Assembly (NCBI GenBank): GCA_015272195.1 | Contig: JACYMC010000171.1 | Location: 1 to 48,626 of the forward strand | Reading direction: 5' to 3' | Source of the DNA: Candidatus Sericytochromatia bacterium | GTDB lineage: Bacteria > Cyanobacteriota > Sericytochromatia > UBA7694 | DNA: 48,626 nt | Shown here: positions 40,551-48,451 of the stretch, piece by piece | How positions within the stretch are numbered: position 1 is the stretch's first letter | Layout of the letters: every line of letters begins with the position of its first letter | Notes under the pieces: generated by a model | What the model was told of the DNA's origin: nothing | The model's input: only the letters and a program-made list of their open reading frames with translations | The model's database searches: none | Made by a program: the position numbers and the translations under genes

Positions 40551-42875
40551 ATGGATATCCGTGTTTCTGAGCATTCCCTGTCTATTGCTGGCCAGGAAGG
40601 CATTCTCTATGGTGGCGAGTTTCAATATTTTCGCATTCCGGCCACGCTCTGGGAGGCCTCGCTGGCTCAGCTGGCTGCAGCGCACGTCAATTTTATTTCC
40701 TGTTATATTCCCTGGATCTGGCATATGCCTGAGCCTGGCGTGCTCGATTTTACGGGCCAGCGTGCGCCAGAACGGGATTTAAAACGCCTGATTGAGATCG
40801 TGGAGTCTCTGGACCTGGCGATGCTGGTGCGTCCGGGTCCCTATGTTTATGGGGAGTATCAGGGTTTTGGGATTCCTGACTGGCTGCGGGCGCAGCACCC
40901 GGAGGTGCTGATTCTGCTCGAAAACGGCCAGCACAGCAATGAAGTCTCGCTCAATCATCCCGTTTTTTGTGGTCAGGTTGAAGTCTGGCTGGAGGCCGTG
41001 TTTTCTTTTTTACAGCCCTGGTTTGACTCCGGGCGCATTGTGGCCTGCCAGATCGACAATGAAACCGGCCTGCCCCAGTTTGGCGGGGTGGCCCTGCCGG
41101 GCGATTTTAACCCCGATACGATGGCCCGCTGGCAGCAGCATCTGCAGCAGCGTTATCAGGTAATTGATCACCTGAACCATGTCTGGGGGGCGCACTATAC
41201 GGCTTTTGACACGATTCTGCCGCCCTCGCGCCAGCAGGGCAACAGCGTGCATCTGCGCCACTGGGCTGAGTTTATTGAAGACTATCTGGTCAGCTATCTG
41301 GACTGGCTGCAGGGGGTGTTTCGCCGCCGCCTGCCCGAGACGTTTTTGTACACCAATGATCCGTATCTGAACCAGTGGCCCAATCAGAGCCCCAAAAAAG
41401 CCCGGCTGACCACCGTCGGCTATGATATCTACAGCAAGTTCAGCATCGATCGCCAGGCCACCCATGACGTGCCTTTTGCCCTCTCGTTTGCGCCGGAGTT
41501 TTATGCTTCGCTGAACCCCGATCGCCTGCTGATGGGCGTGGAGGTCGGCACGGGCTGGTTTGACCCGCGTGTGCAAGTGCGCAAGGAAGCCACTCTGCAA
41601 AAAAGCATGATTGCCCTGCTGCGCGGCACGCGGGTGCTCGATTATTATCTGCTGCACGACTGTGTGGAGGCCGATGGCGTGCCCTGGATTTTTCAGTCGC
41701 CTTTAGACAAAGATGGCCAGGCCACGCCCCGTTACGGCGTGATTCAGACCGTGGGCGCCTTTGTGCGCGACCATGGCGCCCGGCTGGTGCGCTCAGAGCC
41801 GCTGCAGCACAGCATTGGCGTGCTCAAGTACATTCCCCAGGGTTGGGATTTTTTACGGGCCAACTATACGGTATTTACAGCCATTGATCTGATGGACAGC
41901 GCGCTGGCCCATTTTTCGGGCCTGACCGGGCTGTATGGCGGCCTGCTCGAAGCGGGCTTCAACCCGATTGTGCACGATCTCGAAAGCATTCCGCTTGAGC
42001 TTCTGCTGCGCTTAAAGGTGGTCTTTTTTGCCAGCACGCCCGTGATGCACCGCGAGGTGTATCAAAAGCTGCTTTATTATGTTGAGCAGGGCGGCACCCT
42101 GGTGGCCTTTGGCCTGCCCGTGACCCACGATATTCATGGCGTGCCCTATGCGCCCAATCCGCTCTTTCCGGCCCGGCCCGCAGGGCAGCCCCACAAAACC
42201 CAGTACGGCAATAACAGCACCTTTTCGCAGATTACCCTCGATCTGATGAATTACCAGGTTCTGCGCCTGAACCACCCGCATCGCCTCTCGCTGCACACCC
42301 TCGATATGATGCAGCCCTTTGTGGAGTTTACCAAGTATATGGGCCGCACCGGCGCCTGGCTTGAAACCGACCGTGACCAGCCTTTCTGGGCCAGCCGTTT
42401 TGTGTCCTGCTGGCAGGGCGGCGGGGTCAAACCTTTGCTGCGCACCCCCAGCCAGGAAATGGTGGGCTACACCCGGCGCATTGGCCGGGGGCGTCTCAGT
42501 TTTCTGGGCACGCTGCCCGGTCTCTTTTTTGACACCCCGGCGTATTACACCCTCGAACCCGATAAAAAGCAGTCGGTGCTGAACTTTTTAGGGGCGATGC
42601 TGCGCGAGCGCGGCCTGACCCCGCTGGTGGAGCCGATTCCCAATGTCGAGACCCTGCTGCGCCAGGGTCCCGACGGTGAGATGTGGGTAGCCCTGATCAA
42701 CCGGGGACCGGATCAGGCCATTGAACTGCATTTTAATCACCCCTTTTCGTTTCAGCAGTTGGAAGAAGTCTTTAACCCCCATCCGGGCAAAGACTATCTT
42801 GAAAAGAGCCGCTTTTTGAGCCTTAAAGGCCATCTCTCCAAAGACACGGTCTATGTTGCGGTGCTGAGCCGTTAA
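40551..42875 (+). CDS. GH35-like beta-galactosidase / glycoside hydrolase
   Basis: 774 aa, starting with an ATG directly after the previous TGA; no signal peptide, so cytoplasmic. TIM-barrel N-terminal half with YGGEFQYFRIP, FISCYIPWIWHMPEPG and VRPGPYVYGEYQGFGIP (typical of GH35). Acid/base Glu171 in CQIDNETG and nucleophile candidate Glu331 in MGVEVGTG. The C-terminal half is beta-rich. It removes beta-linked galactose or related sugars. It is unusual for an MltA-like exported protein to share its operon. Stop overlaps that of the leftward metallopeptidase (TTAA). Confidence 0.85.
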   Translation: MDIRVSEHSLSIAGQEGILYGGEFQYFRIPATLWEASLAQLAAAHVNFISCYIPWIWHMPEPGVLDFTGQRAPERDLKRLIEIVESLDLAMLVRPGPYVYGEYQGFGIPDWLRAQHPEVLILLENGQHSNEVSLNHPVFCGQVEVWLEAVFSFLQPWFDSGRIVACQIDNETGLPQFGGVALPGDFNPDTMARWQQHLQQRYQVIDHLNHVWGAHYTAFDTILPPSRQQGNSVHLRHWAEFIEDYLVSYLDWLQGVFRRRLPETFLYTNDPYLNQWPNQSPKKARLTTVGYDIYSKFSIDRQATHDVPFALSFAPEFYASLNPDRLLMGVEVGTGWFDPRVQVRKEATLQKSMIALLRGTRVLDYYLLHDCVEADGVPWIFQSPLDKDGQATPRYGVIQTVGAFVRDHGARLVRSEPLQHSIGVLKYIPQGWDFLRANYTVFTAIDLMDSALAHFSGLTGLYGGLLEAGFNPIVHDLESIPLELLLRLKVVFFASTPVMHREVYQKLLYYVEQGGTLVAFGLPVTHDIHGVPYAPNPLFPARPAGQPHKTQYGNNSTFSQITLDLMNYQVLRLNHPHRLSLHTLDMMQPFVEFTKYMGRTGAWLETDRDQPFWASRFVSCWQGGGVKPLLRTPSQEMVGYTRRIGRGRLSFLGTLPGLFFDTPAYYTLEPDKKQSVLNFLGAMLRERGLTPLVEPIPNVETLLRQGPDGEMWVALINRGPDQAIELHFNHPFSFQQLEEVFNPHPGKDYLEKSRFLSLKGHLSKDTVYVAVLSR

Positions 42876-44116
42876 GATTCTGTCTCGTTGTGTTGCTGAC
42901 AGCTGCCGCCGCCGCAGCTGATGAAGGCTGGCGCTGCCGGCAGAGCACTTGCGGGGGGCTGGCTGGACAGTTCGTCGAGCAGGGCAAAACGGGCGGGAAA
43001 CAGCTGGCGGTACTCTTCATGGGCCGGGCTGCCCAGGCTGCTGTAATAGGCCACCGTGCTTTCGGCAAAATCCTCCACACCGGGCTCAGAGGCATTGCTG
43101 CGGGCGTATTCCGAAGGGGCAATGCCGTCGGCCTGCATGGCGGCCTGCCAGCGCTGCCAGCCCGGATGCTGCATATCTGCTGACCAGTGGGCAAAGGTCT
43201 GGATATGGCCGAGCTCATGCAAAAAGGTGCTGGCCAGGTTTTCGGCGTCGCGCGGGTGGGGGTAGACGGTGATTTTGCCGTCGCTGTGGGCCGTCATATT
43301 GGCGCTGCGCATGTCACCATTGGGCATTTCAAAGCGGTAGGGCTGTGGTGTCACCACCACCTGTTTTAAATGCTGCAGCAGCTGGGGAGGCATGGCCGCC
43401 AGGGCCTGCTGGACCTCGCTGAGGGAGGGCAGGTCGGCCTGCGCGCTGGCTGGCAGCAGGACTTCAAGGCTGTGGCCCTGAATCTGCAGCTGGTGCTGCT
43501 GCATGGCCACTTCGCTGCTCTGGCGATCTTCCTGGCCGTTGTAGCGGCGGGTGATGGTGTCCAGCGAAAGGCTCAGGGCCAGACCCGGATGGCCAGGCAG
43601 CGTCAGGCTTTTGCTGCTGACCGGATTTAACAGCGGGCTGACCATGGCGGGTTCGCTCAGTGGAACCCGGCCGATGGCCTGCCCCAGGGCGTTCATGCTG
43701 CTGATCTGGGCCTGCATGCTGGCCAGTTCACGGGCGTCGAGGCCGTTGCCGTCTTGATCAAAGCGGGGTGCGTAAAGCTGAAACTTGGTGGCCAGCACGC
43801 GGGCCTGGTAGCGTGCTGAAGGACTGGCGTCGGGTCCGGGATGGGTGGGCAGATGCTCGGCCTGCAGACGGGGCTGGCCTGAGGCGGCCAGCTGTTCGCT
43901 GAGCTGACGCATAAAGCTGAGGCCCGTAAAGCGCACGCTGAAATGGTCTGCTTCACGGCTGCTGAGTCTGCGCTCGTTCATGCTGCGCGTGCTGAGGCGC
44001 AGCTGGTCCTGGTTGTTTTGCGGCGGGGCCTGTTGCTCAGCCTTGCTGGCAGGCCCTTTGCCCCTGGCTGTCGGTGGGCTGACCGGTGCGGGCCGGGGCG
44101 GAATGGAACGAATCAT
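42872..44116 (-). CDS. HELGH zinc metallopeptidase with EF-hand-like loop
   Basis: 414 aa from the ATG at 44116, with a long disordered Pro/Ser/Lys/Gln-rich N-terminus (MIRSIPPRPAPVSPP). A calcium-loop-like DQDGNGLDARE at 120-130 is one residue shorter than a canonical EF-hand. Catalytic HELGH (300-304) with downstream EDFAES (348-353) giving the third Glu ligand, as in gluzincins (ATLF/thermolysin-like group). The C-terminus has a Cys/Gly pair (ISCGGGSC). No signal peptide, so it is either cytoplasmic or exported by another route. TATAAT/GCGACA promoter at 44150-44178. Substrate unknown. Tail-to-tail with the GH35-like gene. Confidence 0.85.
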   Translation of the reverse strand: MIRSIPPRPAPVSPPTARGKGPASKAEQQAPPQNNQDQLRLSTRSMNERRLSSREADHFSVRFTGLSFMRQLSEQLAASGQPRLQAEHLPTHPGPDASPSARYQARVLATKFQLYAPRFDQDGNGLDARELASMQAQISSMNALGQAIGRVPLSEPAMVSPLLNPVSSKSLTLPGHPGLALSLSLDTITRRYNGQEDRQSSEVAMQQHQLQIQGHSLEVLLPASAQADLPSLSEVQQALAAMPPQLLQHLKQVVVTPQPYRFEMPNGDMRSANMTAHSDGKITVYPHPRDAENLASTFLHELGHIQTFAHWSADMQHPGWQRWQAAMQADGIAPSEYARSNASEPGVEDFAESTVAYYSSLGSPAHEEYRQLFPARFALLDELSSQPPASALPAAPAFISCGGGSCQQHNETES

Positions 44117-44149
44117 GCCTGTTTTTCGTCCTGACTGAAGTATGCACTG

Positions 44150-44178
44150 ATTATAGCCGATTCTGCTTGCCGTGTCGC
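44150..44178 (-). promoter_or_regulatory. Promoter of the metallopeptidase gene
   Basis: On the minus strand, GCGACA (complement of 44173-44178), 17 nt, TATAAT (complement of 44150-44155). Its -35 interlocks with that of the rightward promoter. Start near 44143. Confidence 0.6.
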
Positions 44179-44196
44179 GGTCTGCTCGGCCATAAT
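44167..44196 (+). promoter_or_regulatory. Promoter of the CHAP-like lipoprotein / rlmD operon
   Basis: TTGCCG (44167-44172), 18-nt spacer, CATAAT (44191-44196); start near 44203, GGGAG in the leader. Confidence 0.6.
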
Positions 44197-44224
44197 GCAA
44201 CAAAAATATGGGAGTCATCTGACC

Positions 44225-44725
44225 ATGCAACGTTCTCTTGCCTGGCTGGCTATGGCCAGCGCCCTGCTTTTAAGTCTCAGTGCCTGTGGTGAACTTGAAA
44301 TGCCCGGTCTGGCCCAGTGGTCTGGTGGCAGCCCGCTCAGCAGCCAGAGCCTGAGCAGCAGCAGTGCGCTGGGCCTGCAGATTGCCGCTCACGCTGAGCG
44401 CAACGCCAGCGGCGGTACAGGCTGGTGCTACCAGTACGTGGCCGAAAGCATTCACGCTTTTGTGCCGGCTTTTTTAAGCGGTGAACACGCCTACATGGCG
44501 GCCGACCAGCTGGCTGCCCATCCGCGTTTTGACGAGGTGCAGCTGCTGCCGGCCCAGCTGGCTGAGCTGCCTGCCGGGGCTGTGGTGGTCTGGTCCAAAG
44601 GCAGCTCCCCTTCGGGCCATATTTCGATTGCCGATGGCCGGGGCTATGAAATCTCCGACCACCGTGCCCGCCAGATGCAGCGCCACTACGGCGGCGGCAG
44701 CTTTCGGGTCTTTCTGCCCCGGTGA
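44225..44725 (+). CDS. CHAP-like lipoprotein, probable peptidoglycan or amide hydrolase
   Basis: 166 aa. Start at 44225 (GGGAG 10 nt upstream) gives a signal peptide with lipobox LSAC and Cys21. The domain at about 55-165 has Cys68 in GGTGWCYQYVAES and His132 in SGHISIADGRGYE, the Cys-His pair of CHAP/NlpC-like amidases and endopeptidases. The low identity leaves other papain-like fold enzymes possible. It is anchored to a membrane. The final GTGA overlaps the rlmD start. Whether it acts on peptidoglycan is inferred. Confidence 0.75.
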   Translation: MQRSLAWLAMASALLLSLSACGELEMPGLAQWSGGSPLSSQSLSSSSALGLQIAAHAERNASGGTGWCYQYVAESIHAFVPAFLSGEHAYMAADQLAAHPRFDEVQLLPAQLAELPAGAVVVWSKGSSPSGHISIADGRGYEISDHRARQMQRHYGGGSFRVFLPR

Positions 44726-46104
44726 GCCTGCAGCCCGGCCAGCACCTGACCCTGCAGATTGAAGACCTGGTGCCGGGAGGTGAAGGCCTGGCCCGTCATG
44801 AGGGCCTGACCGTCTTTGTGCCTGATGCCCTGCCGGGGGACCAGCTTGAAGTCCGGCTGATCTCGATTAAAAAAACTTACGCCCGCGCCCTGATTCACCG
44901 GGTGCTGCAGCCTGGCCCTAAACGCGTCAAACCGCCCTGCGCGCTGGCCTATCGCTGCGGCGGCTGCCAGTGGCAGCACTTTGCCTATGCCGGTCAGCTG
45001 CAGGCCAAGCAGGCTGCCCTGCTGGAGGTGATGCAGCGCATTGGGGGCTGGCCTGAAGCCCTGCTGGCGGCAAGCTGTGCCCCGGTATTGGGCATGGCTG
45101 AGCCCGTGGCCTATCGCAACAAGGCCCAGTTTCCGGTGCAGATCGTTCAGGGCCGCCCCACGCTGGGCTTTTATGCCCCCCGCTCCCACCAGCTGGTGCC
45201 AGTGGATCACTGCCTGATTCAGCCTGAGGCCATCAACACCGTGCTGGGCAGCGTGCAGCAGTGGCTGCTGCAGCATCCTGAAATCAGCGTTTATGAAGAG
45301 GCCAGTCACAGCGGGCTGCTGCGCCACCTGTTGATTCGCCACAGCAGCGGCACGGGCCAGACTCTGGTGGGCCTGGTGGTGCGTCAGCCGGCGGCTGCGC
45401 AGCTGCTGCCCCTGGCCGAAAGCCTGCGCACCCGGCATCCTGAAATTGTGGGGGTGCTGCAAAACATTCAGCCGGCGCGCGGTAACCGCATTCTGGGCTC
45501 AGAGAGCGAGGTACTGAGCGGCAGTCAGACCTACCTGGAGCAGCTCGGTCCGCTCCACTTTGAGCTGGCCCTGCCGGCCTTTTTTCAGGTCAATCCGCAG
45601 CAGACGGTGCTGCTCTACGATCAGGTGCTGGCGGCGCTGCAGCCTGTCAGCGGCCTGAAGGTGCTGGACGCTTACTCCGGGGCCGGCAGCATTTCGCTCT
45701 GGCTGGCCCGCGCCGGTGCACAGGTGCTGGGCCTTGAAATTGTGCCCGAAGCGACCCTGAATGCCCGGGCCAACGCCCGGCGCAACGGCCTGGCGCCCCA
45801 ATGCCGTTTTGAAACCGGCCGGGTTGAAGAGCTGCTGGCCGGGCATCTGGGCCGCGAGACTTTTAATGCGGTGGTGCTGGACCCGCCGCGCAAAGGCTGT
45901 GAGCCGGCGGTGCTGACCGCGCTGGCGCAGAGCAATATTCCCCAGCTGGTGTATGTCTCCTGCAATCCGGCGACCCTGGCCCGTGACAGTGCCCTGCTGC
46001 GTGCAGCGGGCTTTGATCTGCGCGCGCTGCAGCCGGTGGATATGTTTCCGCACACCCATCACCTCGAAACCGTGGCTCATTTTGTGCGTGACAGCGCGGC
46101 TTAA
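44722..46104 (+). CDS. rlmD: 23S rRNA (uracil-C5)-methyltransferase RlmD
   Basis: 460 aa, GTG start overlapping the previous TGA (GTGA). N-terminal TRAM domain (1-60; GGEGLARHEGLTVFVPDALPGD). [4Fe-4S] ligands Cys73, Cys79, Cys82 and Cys164 (CALAYRCGGC; DHCLIQ), matching the RumA spacing. SAM-binding DAYSGAGSISLWLA, DPPRKG, catalytic Cys414 in VSCNPATLARD and base Glu449 in HHLETVA. It makes m5U1939 in 23S rRNA. The Fe-S cluster favours RlmD over TrmA, which lacks it. Stop overlaps the leftward gene (TTAA). Confidence 0.95.
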   Translation: MSLQPGQHLTLQIEDLVPGGEGLARHEGLTVFVPDALPGDQLEVRLISIKKTYARALIHRVLQPGPKRVKPPCALAYRCGGCQWQHFAYAGQLQAKQAALLEVMQRIGGWPEALLAASCAPVLGMAEPVAYRNKAQFPVQIVQGRPTLGFYAPRSHQLVPVDHCLIQPEAINTVLGSVQQWLLQHPEISVYEEASHSGLLRHLLIRHSSGTGQTLVGLVVRQPAAAQLLPLAESLRTRHPEIVGVLQNIQPARGNRILGSESEVLSGSQTYLEQLGPLHFELALPAFFQVNPQQTVLLYDQVLAALQPVSGLKVLDAYSGAGSISLWLARAGAQVLGLEIVPEATLNARANARRNGLAPQCRFETGRVEELLAGHLGRETFNAVVLDPPRKGCEPAVLTALAQSNIPQLVYVSCNPATLARDSALLRAAGFDLRALQPVDMFPHTHHLETVAHFVRDSAA

Positions 46105-46877
46105 ATCCGCGGGCTTTGGGGGTGCTGGCCAGCGGCTTCGCTGATCAGCTCACCGGTCACCGGCTGACGCATGGCGGGCAGGGCCGGCTCTGGCCAGCTC
46201 TGCTCCCATTGTGTTGGGGCCTGTGCCGCCTGCCGGCGCTGGCGGCGGCGCAGCCACACAAACATCAGACCCGCACCCAGGCCGCTGCTGCCCAGAGCCA
46301 GTGCCATGATCAGCCACAGGGGCGGACCTTCAGGCCCCAGGGCCTCACGCAGGGCGGGCGGGGCCAGGCGCACGGCCTTGATACTGAGCCGGTCTCCCCG
46401 GCTTTCGTCCAGATTGGCCGCCGTGCGTACGAGGGCTTCGAGATCTTCGAGGCTGAAGGCATTGGCTTGATCTTCTTCGCATGCTGCCGGCGGCTCATAG
46501 ATAATTGCGATTGATTTTTGCTGCAGTCCGCCGGGTGCCTGCTGGCGCAGGGTTTCGGTCTGGTCAAAGGTCCAGCTTCGCTGCTGGCTGCTGCGGGTCG
46601 TGCTGTTGCCATTCTGGTTCTGATGGCTGTTTTGTGTCTGCTCGCCCAGCAGCCGGGGATTGCTGCGCTCAATACGGCGCTGCTGTAAGGCGTCGCTCTG
46701 GCTTTCGCCGCTGACGATCACGCGGGCTTTGCCGGGCCCCACCACGGCTTCCAGCTGCTGCTGCAGCTTTTGCTCCAGCAGGCGGGCTTCTTCAGCAGCG
46801 CTGCACAGTCCTGGCAGCTGTAAGCCCAGCCAGAGCATGAGCGCGATCAGAGCGGGTGTGCGGGCAGATCTGTTCAT
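46101..46877 (-). CDS. Stand-alone FliF C-terminal-domain protein with signal peptide and TM helix
   Basis: 258 aa. Signal peptide (1-27), then a region resembling the FliF (YscJ_FliF_C) periplasmic domain: EAVVGPGKARVIVSGESQS, TFDQTETLRQQAPGGLQQKSIAIIYEP, EDLEALVRTAANLDESRGDRLSIKAVRL. A transmembrane helix (about 185-205) and a short, basic cytoplasmic tail follow. FliF itself is about 550 aa with two N-terminal ring-building motifs; those are absent. No other flagellar gene is in the window. Inference: a membrane ring-like or anchoring module outside a flagellum. Start has no visible Shine-Dalgarno. Confidence 0.75.
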   Translation of the reverse strand: MNRSARTPALIALMLWLGLQLPGLCSAAEEARLLEQKLQQQLEAVVGPGKARVIVSGESQSDALQQRRIERSNPRLLGEQTQNSHQNQNGNSTTRSSQQRSWTFDQTETLRQQAPGGLQQKSIAIIYEPPAACEEDQANAFSLEDLEALVRTAANLDESRGDRLSIKAVRLAPPALREALGPEGPPLWLIMALALGSSGLGAGLMFVWLRRRQRRQAAQAPTQWEQSWPEPALPAMRQPVTGELISEAAGQHPQSPRI

Positions 46878-46993
46878 GATCTGAGCTTAACATTTTTTCA
46901 GGAAGCTTTGCCAGTCATTGTGGCCGCAGACGCTGTTCAGGCCACAGAGCTTTTGTTAAGCTGATGCATCCTCTAACGAAAGCGCCTTTTGTC

Positions 46994-48451
46994 ATGACCA
47001 CTCTTGCCCTGTTGGTGATATCATCCGCTTACAGCATGCGCGAAATGCTGGCCCGCTATCTTTCTACAGATGACTTTGTTGTTTACACGGCAGACTCAGC
47101 TGCCATGGCCCTGCCGCTGATTCCGCTGCAGCCCCAGGTGGTGATTTATGAGCTGGATCTGAACCAGGCTTCCGGACTGGACCTGATGTGCTGGCTCAAC
47201 CACCGCTACCCGGCCATGCATCAGGTGATTCTCTGCGATACCAGCGATACGGAGCTGATGCAGCTGCTCAAGAGCCAGCGCGTCAGCGTGCTTCATAAAA
47301 ATAACTTTAACCTGATGCATTTTCGCAGTCTGTTGCAGACCCTTTGCCGTCACCCGCGTGGTCTGACCTACCAGTTTTCGCAGATCAGCCTGTTTGAGCT
47401 GGTGCATCTGGCTTCGCACGCTGAGCAGGCCCGTCACGTCTACCTGACCAGTCACCAGACGGCCCAGGAAGGCCTGATTTACTTTAAGGGGGGCCGTGTC
47501 CAGCACGCGGTTTACGATACCTTTGCCGGTGAAGAGGCTTTTTATGAGATCATGCGCATGAAGCGCGGCCTGTTTCAGGAAACAGATATGGGGCAGGAAG
47601 CTTATTACACCATTTCATCTGGTCTTGATCAGCTGATGGCCCTGTCAGCCCTGAAAATCGACCAGCAGGACGGTGTCAAAATGCCGCTTAGTCACGGCAC
47701 GATTCTGGCCCCGGATATGGTGCTGGTGAACCATTTTGTGGATGCCTACCCTGACGTGGAGCTGGAGCTGTTTTATACGGCTTCGTTGGACGAAGCGCTG
47801 GAGCAGGTGGCCAGCCGGGCTGATTTTCTGATAGTTGATCTGGACCTGCCCGATCTGGATATGGCCGCTCTGCTCGAAACCCTAAGCCGTGAGCAGGCGG
47901 CGCTGAAGGTGATTCTGGTGGCCTCCCGGCCCATGCCGGCCCTGAACAGCTATCTGCAGCACAGTCAGGTGATCCGCTTTTTTCTGAAGCCTGGCCAGTT
48001 TTATGAGCTGAGTGAGTTGGTCAATCAGACCTTTTTAAGCCAGCAGTTTGGCGGTCAGCTGCAAAACCTGTCGCTGTTCAGTTTACTGCAGACTTTTGCC
48101 TACTTTCGCCAGCCGCGCCTGCTGGAGCTGACCGACTTTTTTAGCGGCCAGACCGGCCAGGTCTTTCTGGCTGAGGGTCAGGTGCAGCACGCCAGTTTTC
48201 GGGGGCAAACCGGTCGCGATGCCCTCAAAGAAATGCTGACCAGCCGCTATGGGCTCTTTCGGCAGGAAACCTACTGGGCTCCGCACAGCCATAGCCTGCA
48301 GATTCCCTTTGCCCGCCTGCTGCTGTATATGGGGCGCTTTCTGGAGCAGCAGCCCCGTGAGCTGCCGCGCGAAATTTTACTGCAAAACGGCCAGATGCTG
48401 ACCCTGCAGGCCGAAAAAATTGCCTACCTGCAGGCGACCCAGGGCAGCTGA
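46994..48451 (+). CDS. REC-PATAN-REC-PATAN protein (DUF4388)
   Basis: 485 aa from the ATG at 46994; an ATG at 46964 in the same frame is an alternative. Two receiver-like domains (about 5-118 and 240-350), each followed by a PATAN/DUF4388 domain (about 128-200 and 360-425), as in PatA-like proteins of cyanobacteria that steer type IV pili. The first receiver has Glu53 where phospho-Asp is expected (VVIYELDL) and lacks the N-terminal acidic pair; the second keeps Asp282 (LIVDLDLPDL) and Lys332 but also lacks the pair. It probably acts with the pilus motor (PilT is in the window). Unusual tandem architecture; phosphotransfer is doubtful. Confidence 0.85.
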   Translation: MTTLALLVISSAYSMREMLARYLSTDDFVVYTADSAAMALPLIPLQPQVVIYELDLNQASGLDLMCWLNHRYPAMHQVILCDTSDTELMQLLKSQRVSVLHKNNFNLMHFRSLLQTLCRHPRGLTYQFSQISLFELVHLASHAEQARHVYLTSHQTAQEGLIYFKGGRVQHAVYDTFAGEEAFYEIMRMKRGLFQETDMGQEAYYTISSGLDQLMALSALKIDQQDGVKMPLSHGTILAPDMVLVNHFVDAYPDVELELFYTASLDEALEQVASRADFLIVDLDLPDLDMAALLETLSREQAALKVILVASRPMPALNSYLQHSQVIRFFLKPGQFYELSELVNQTFLSQQFGGQLQNLSLFSLLQTFAYFRQPRLLELTDFFSGQTGQVFLAEGQVQHASFRGQTGRDALKEMLTSRYGLFRQETYWAPHSHSLQIPFARLLLYMGRFLEQQPRELPREILLQNGQMLTLQAEKIAYLQATQGS

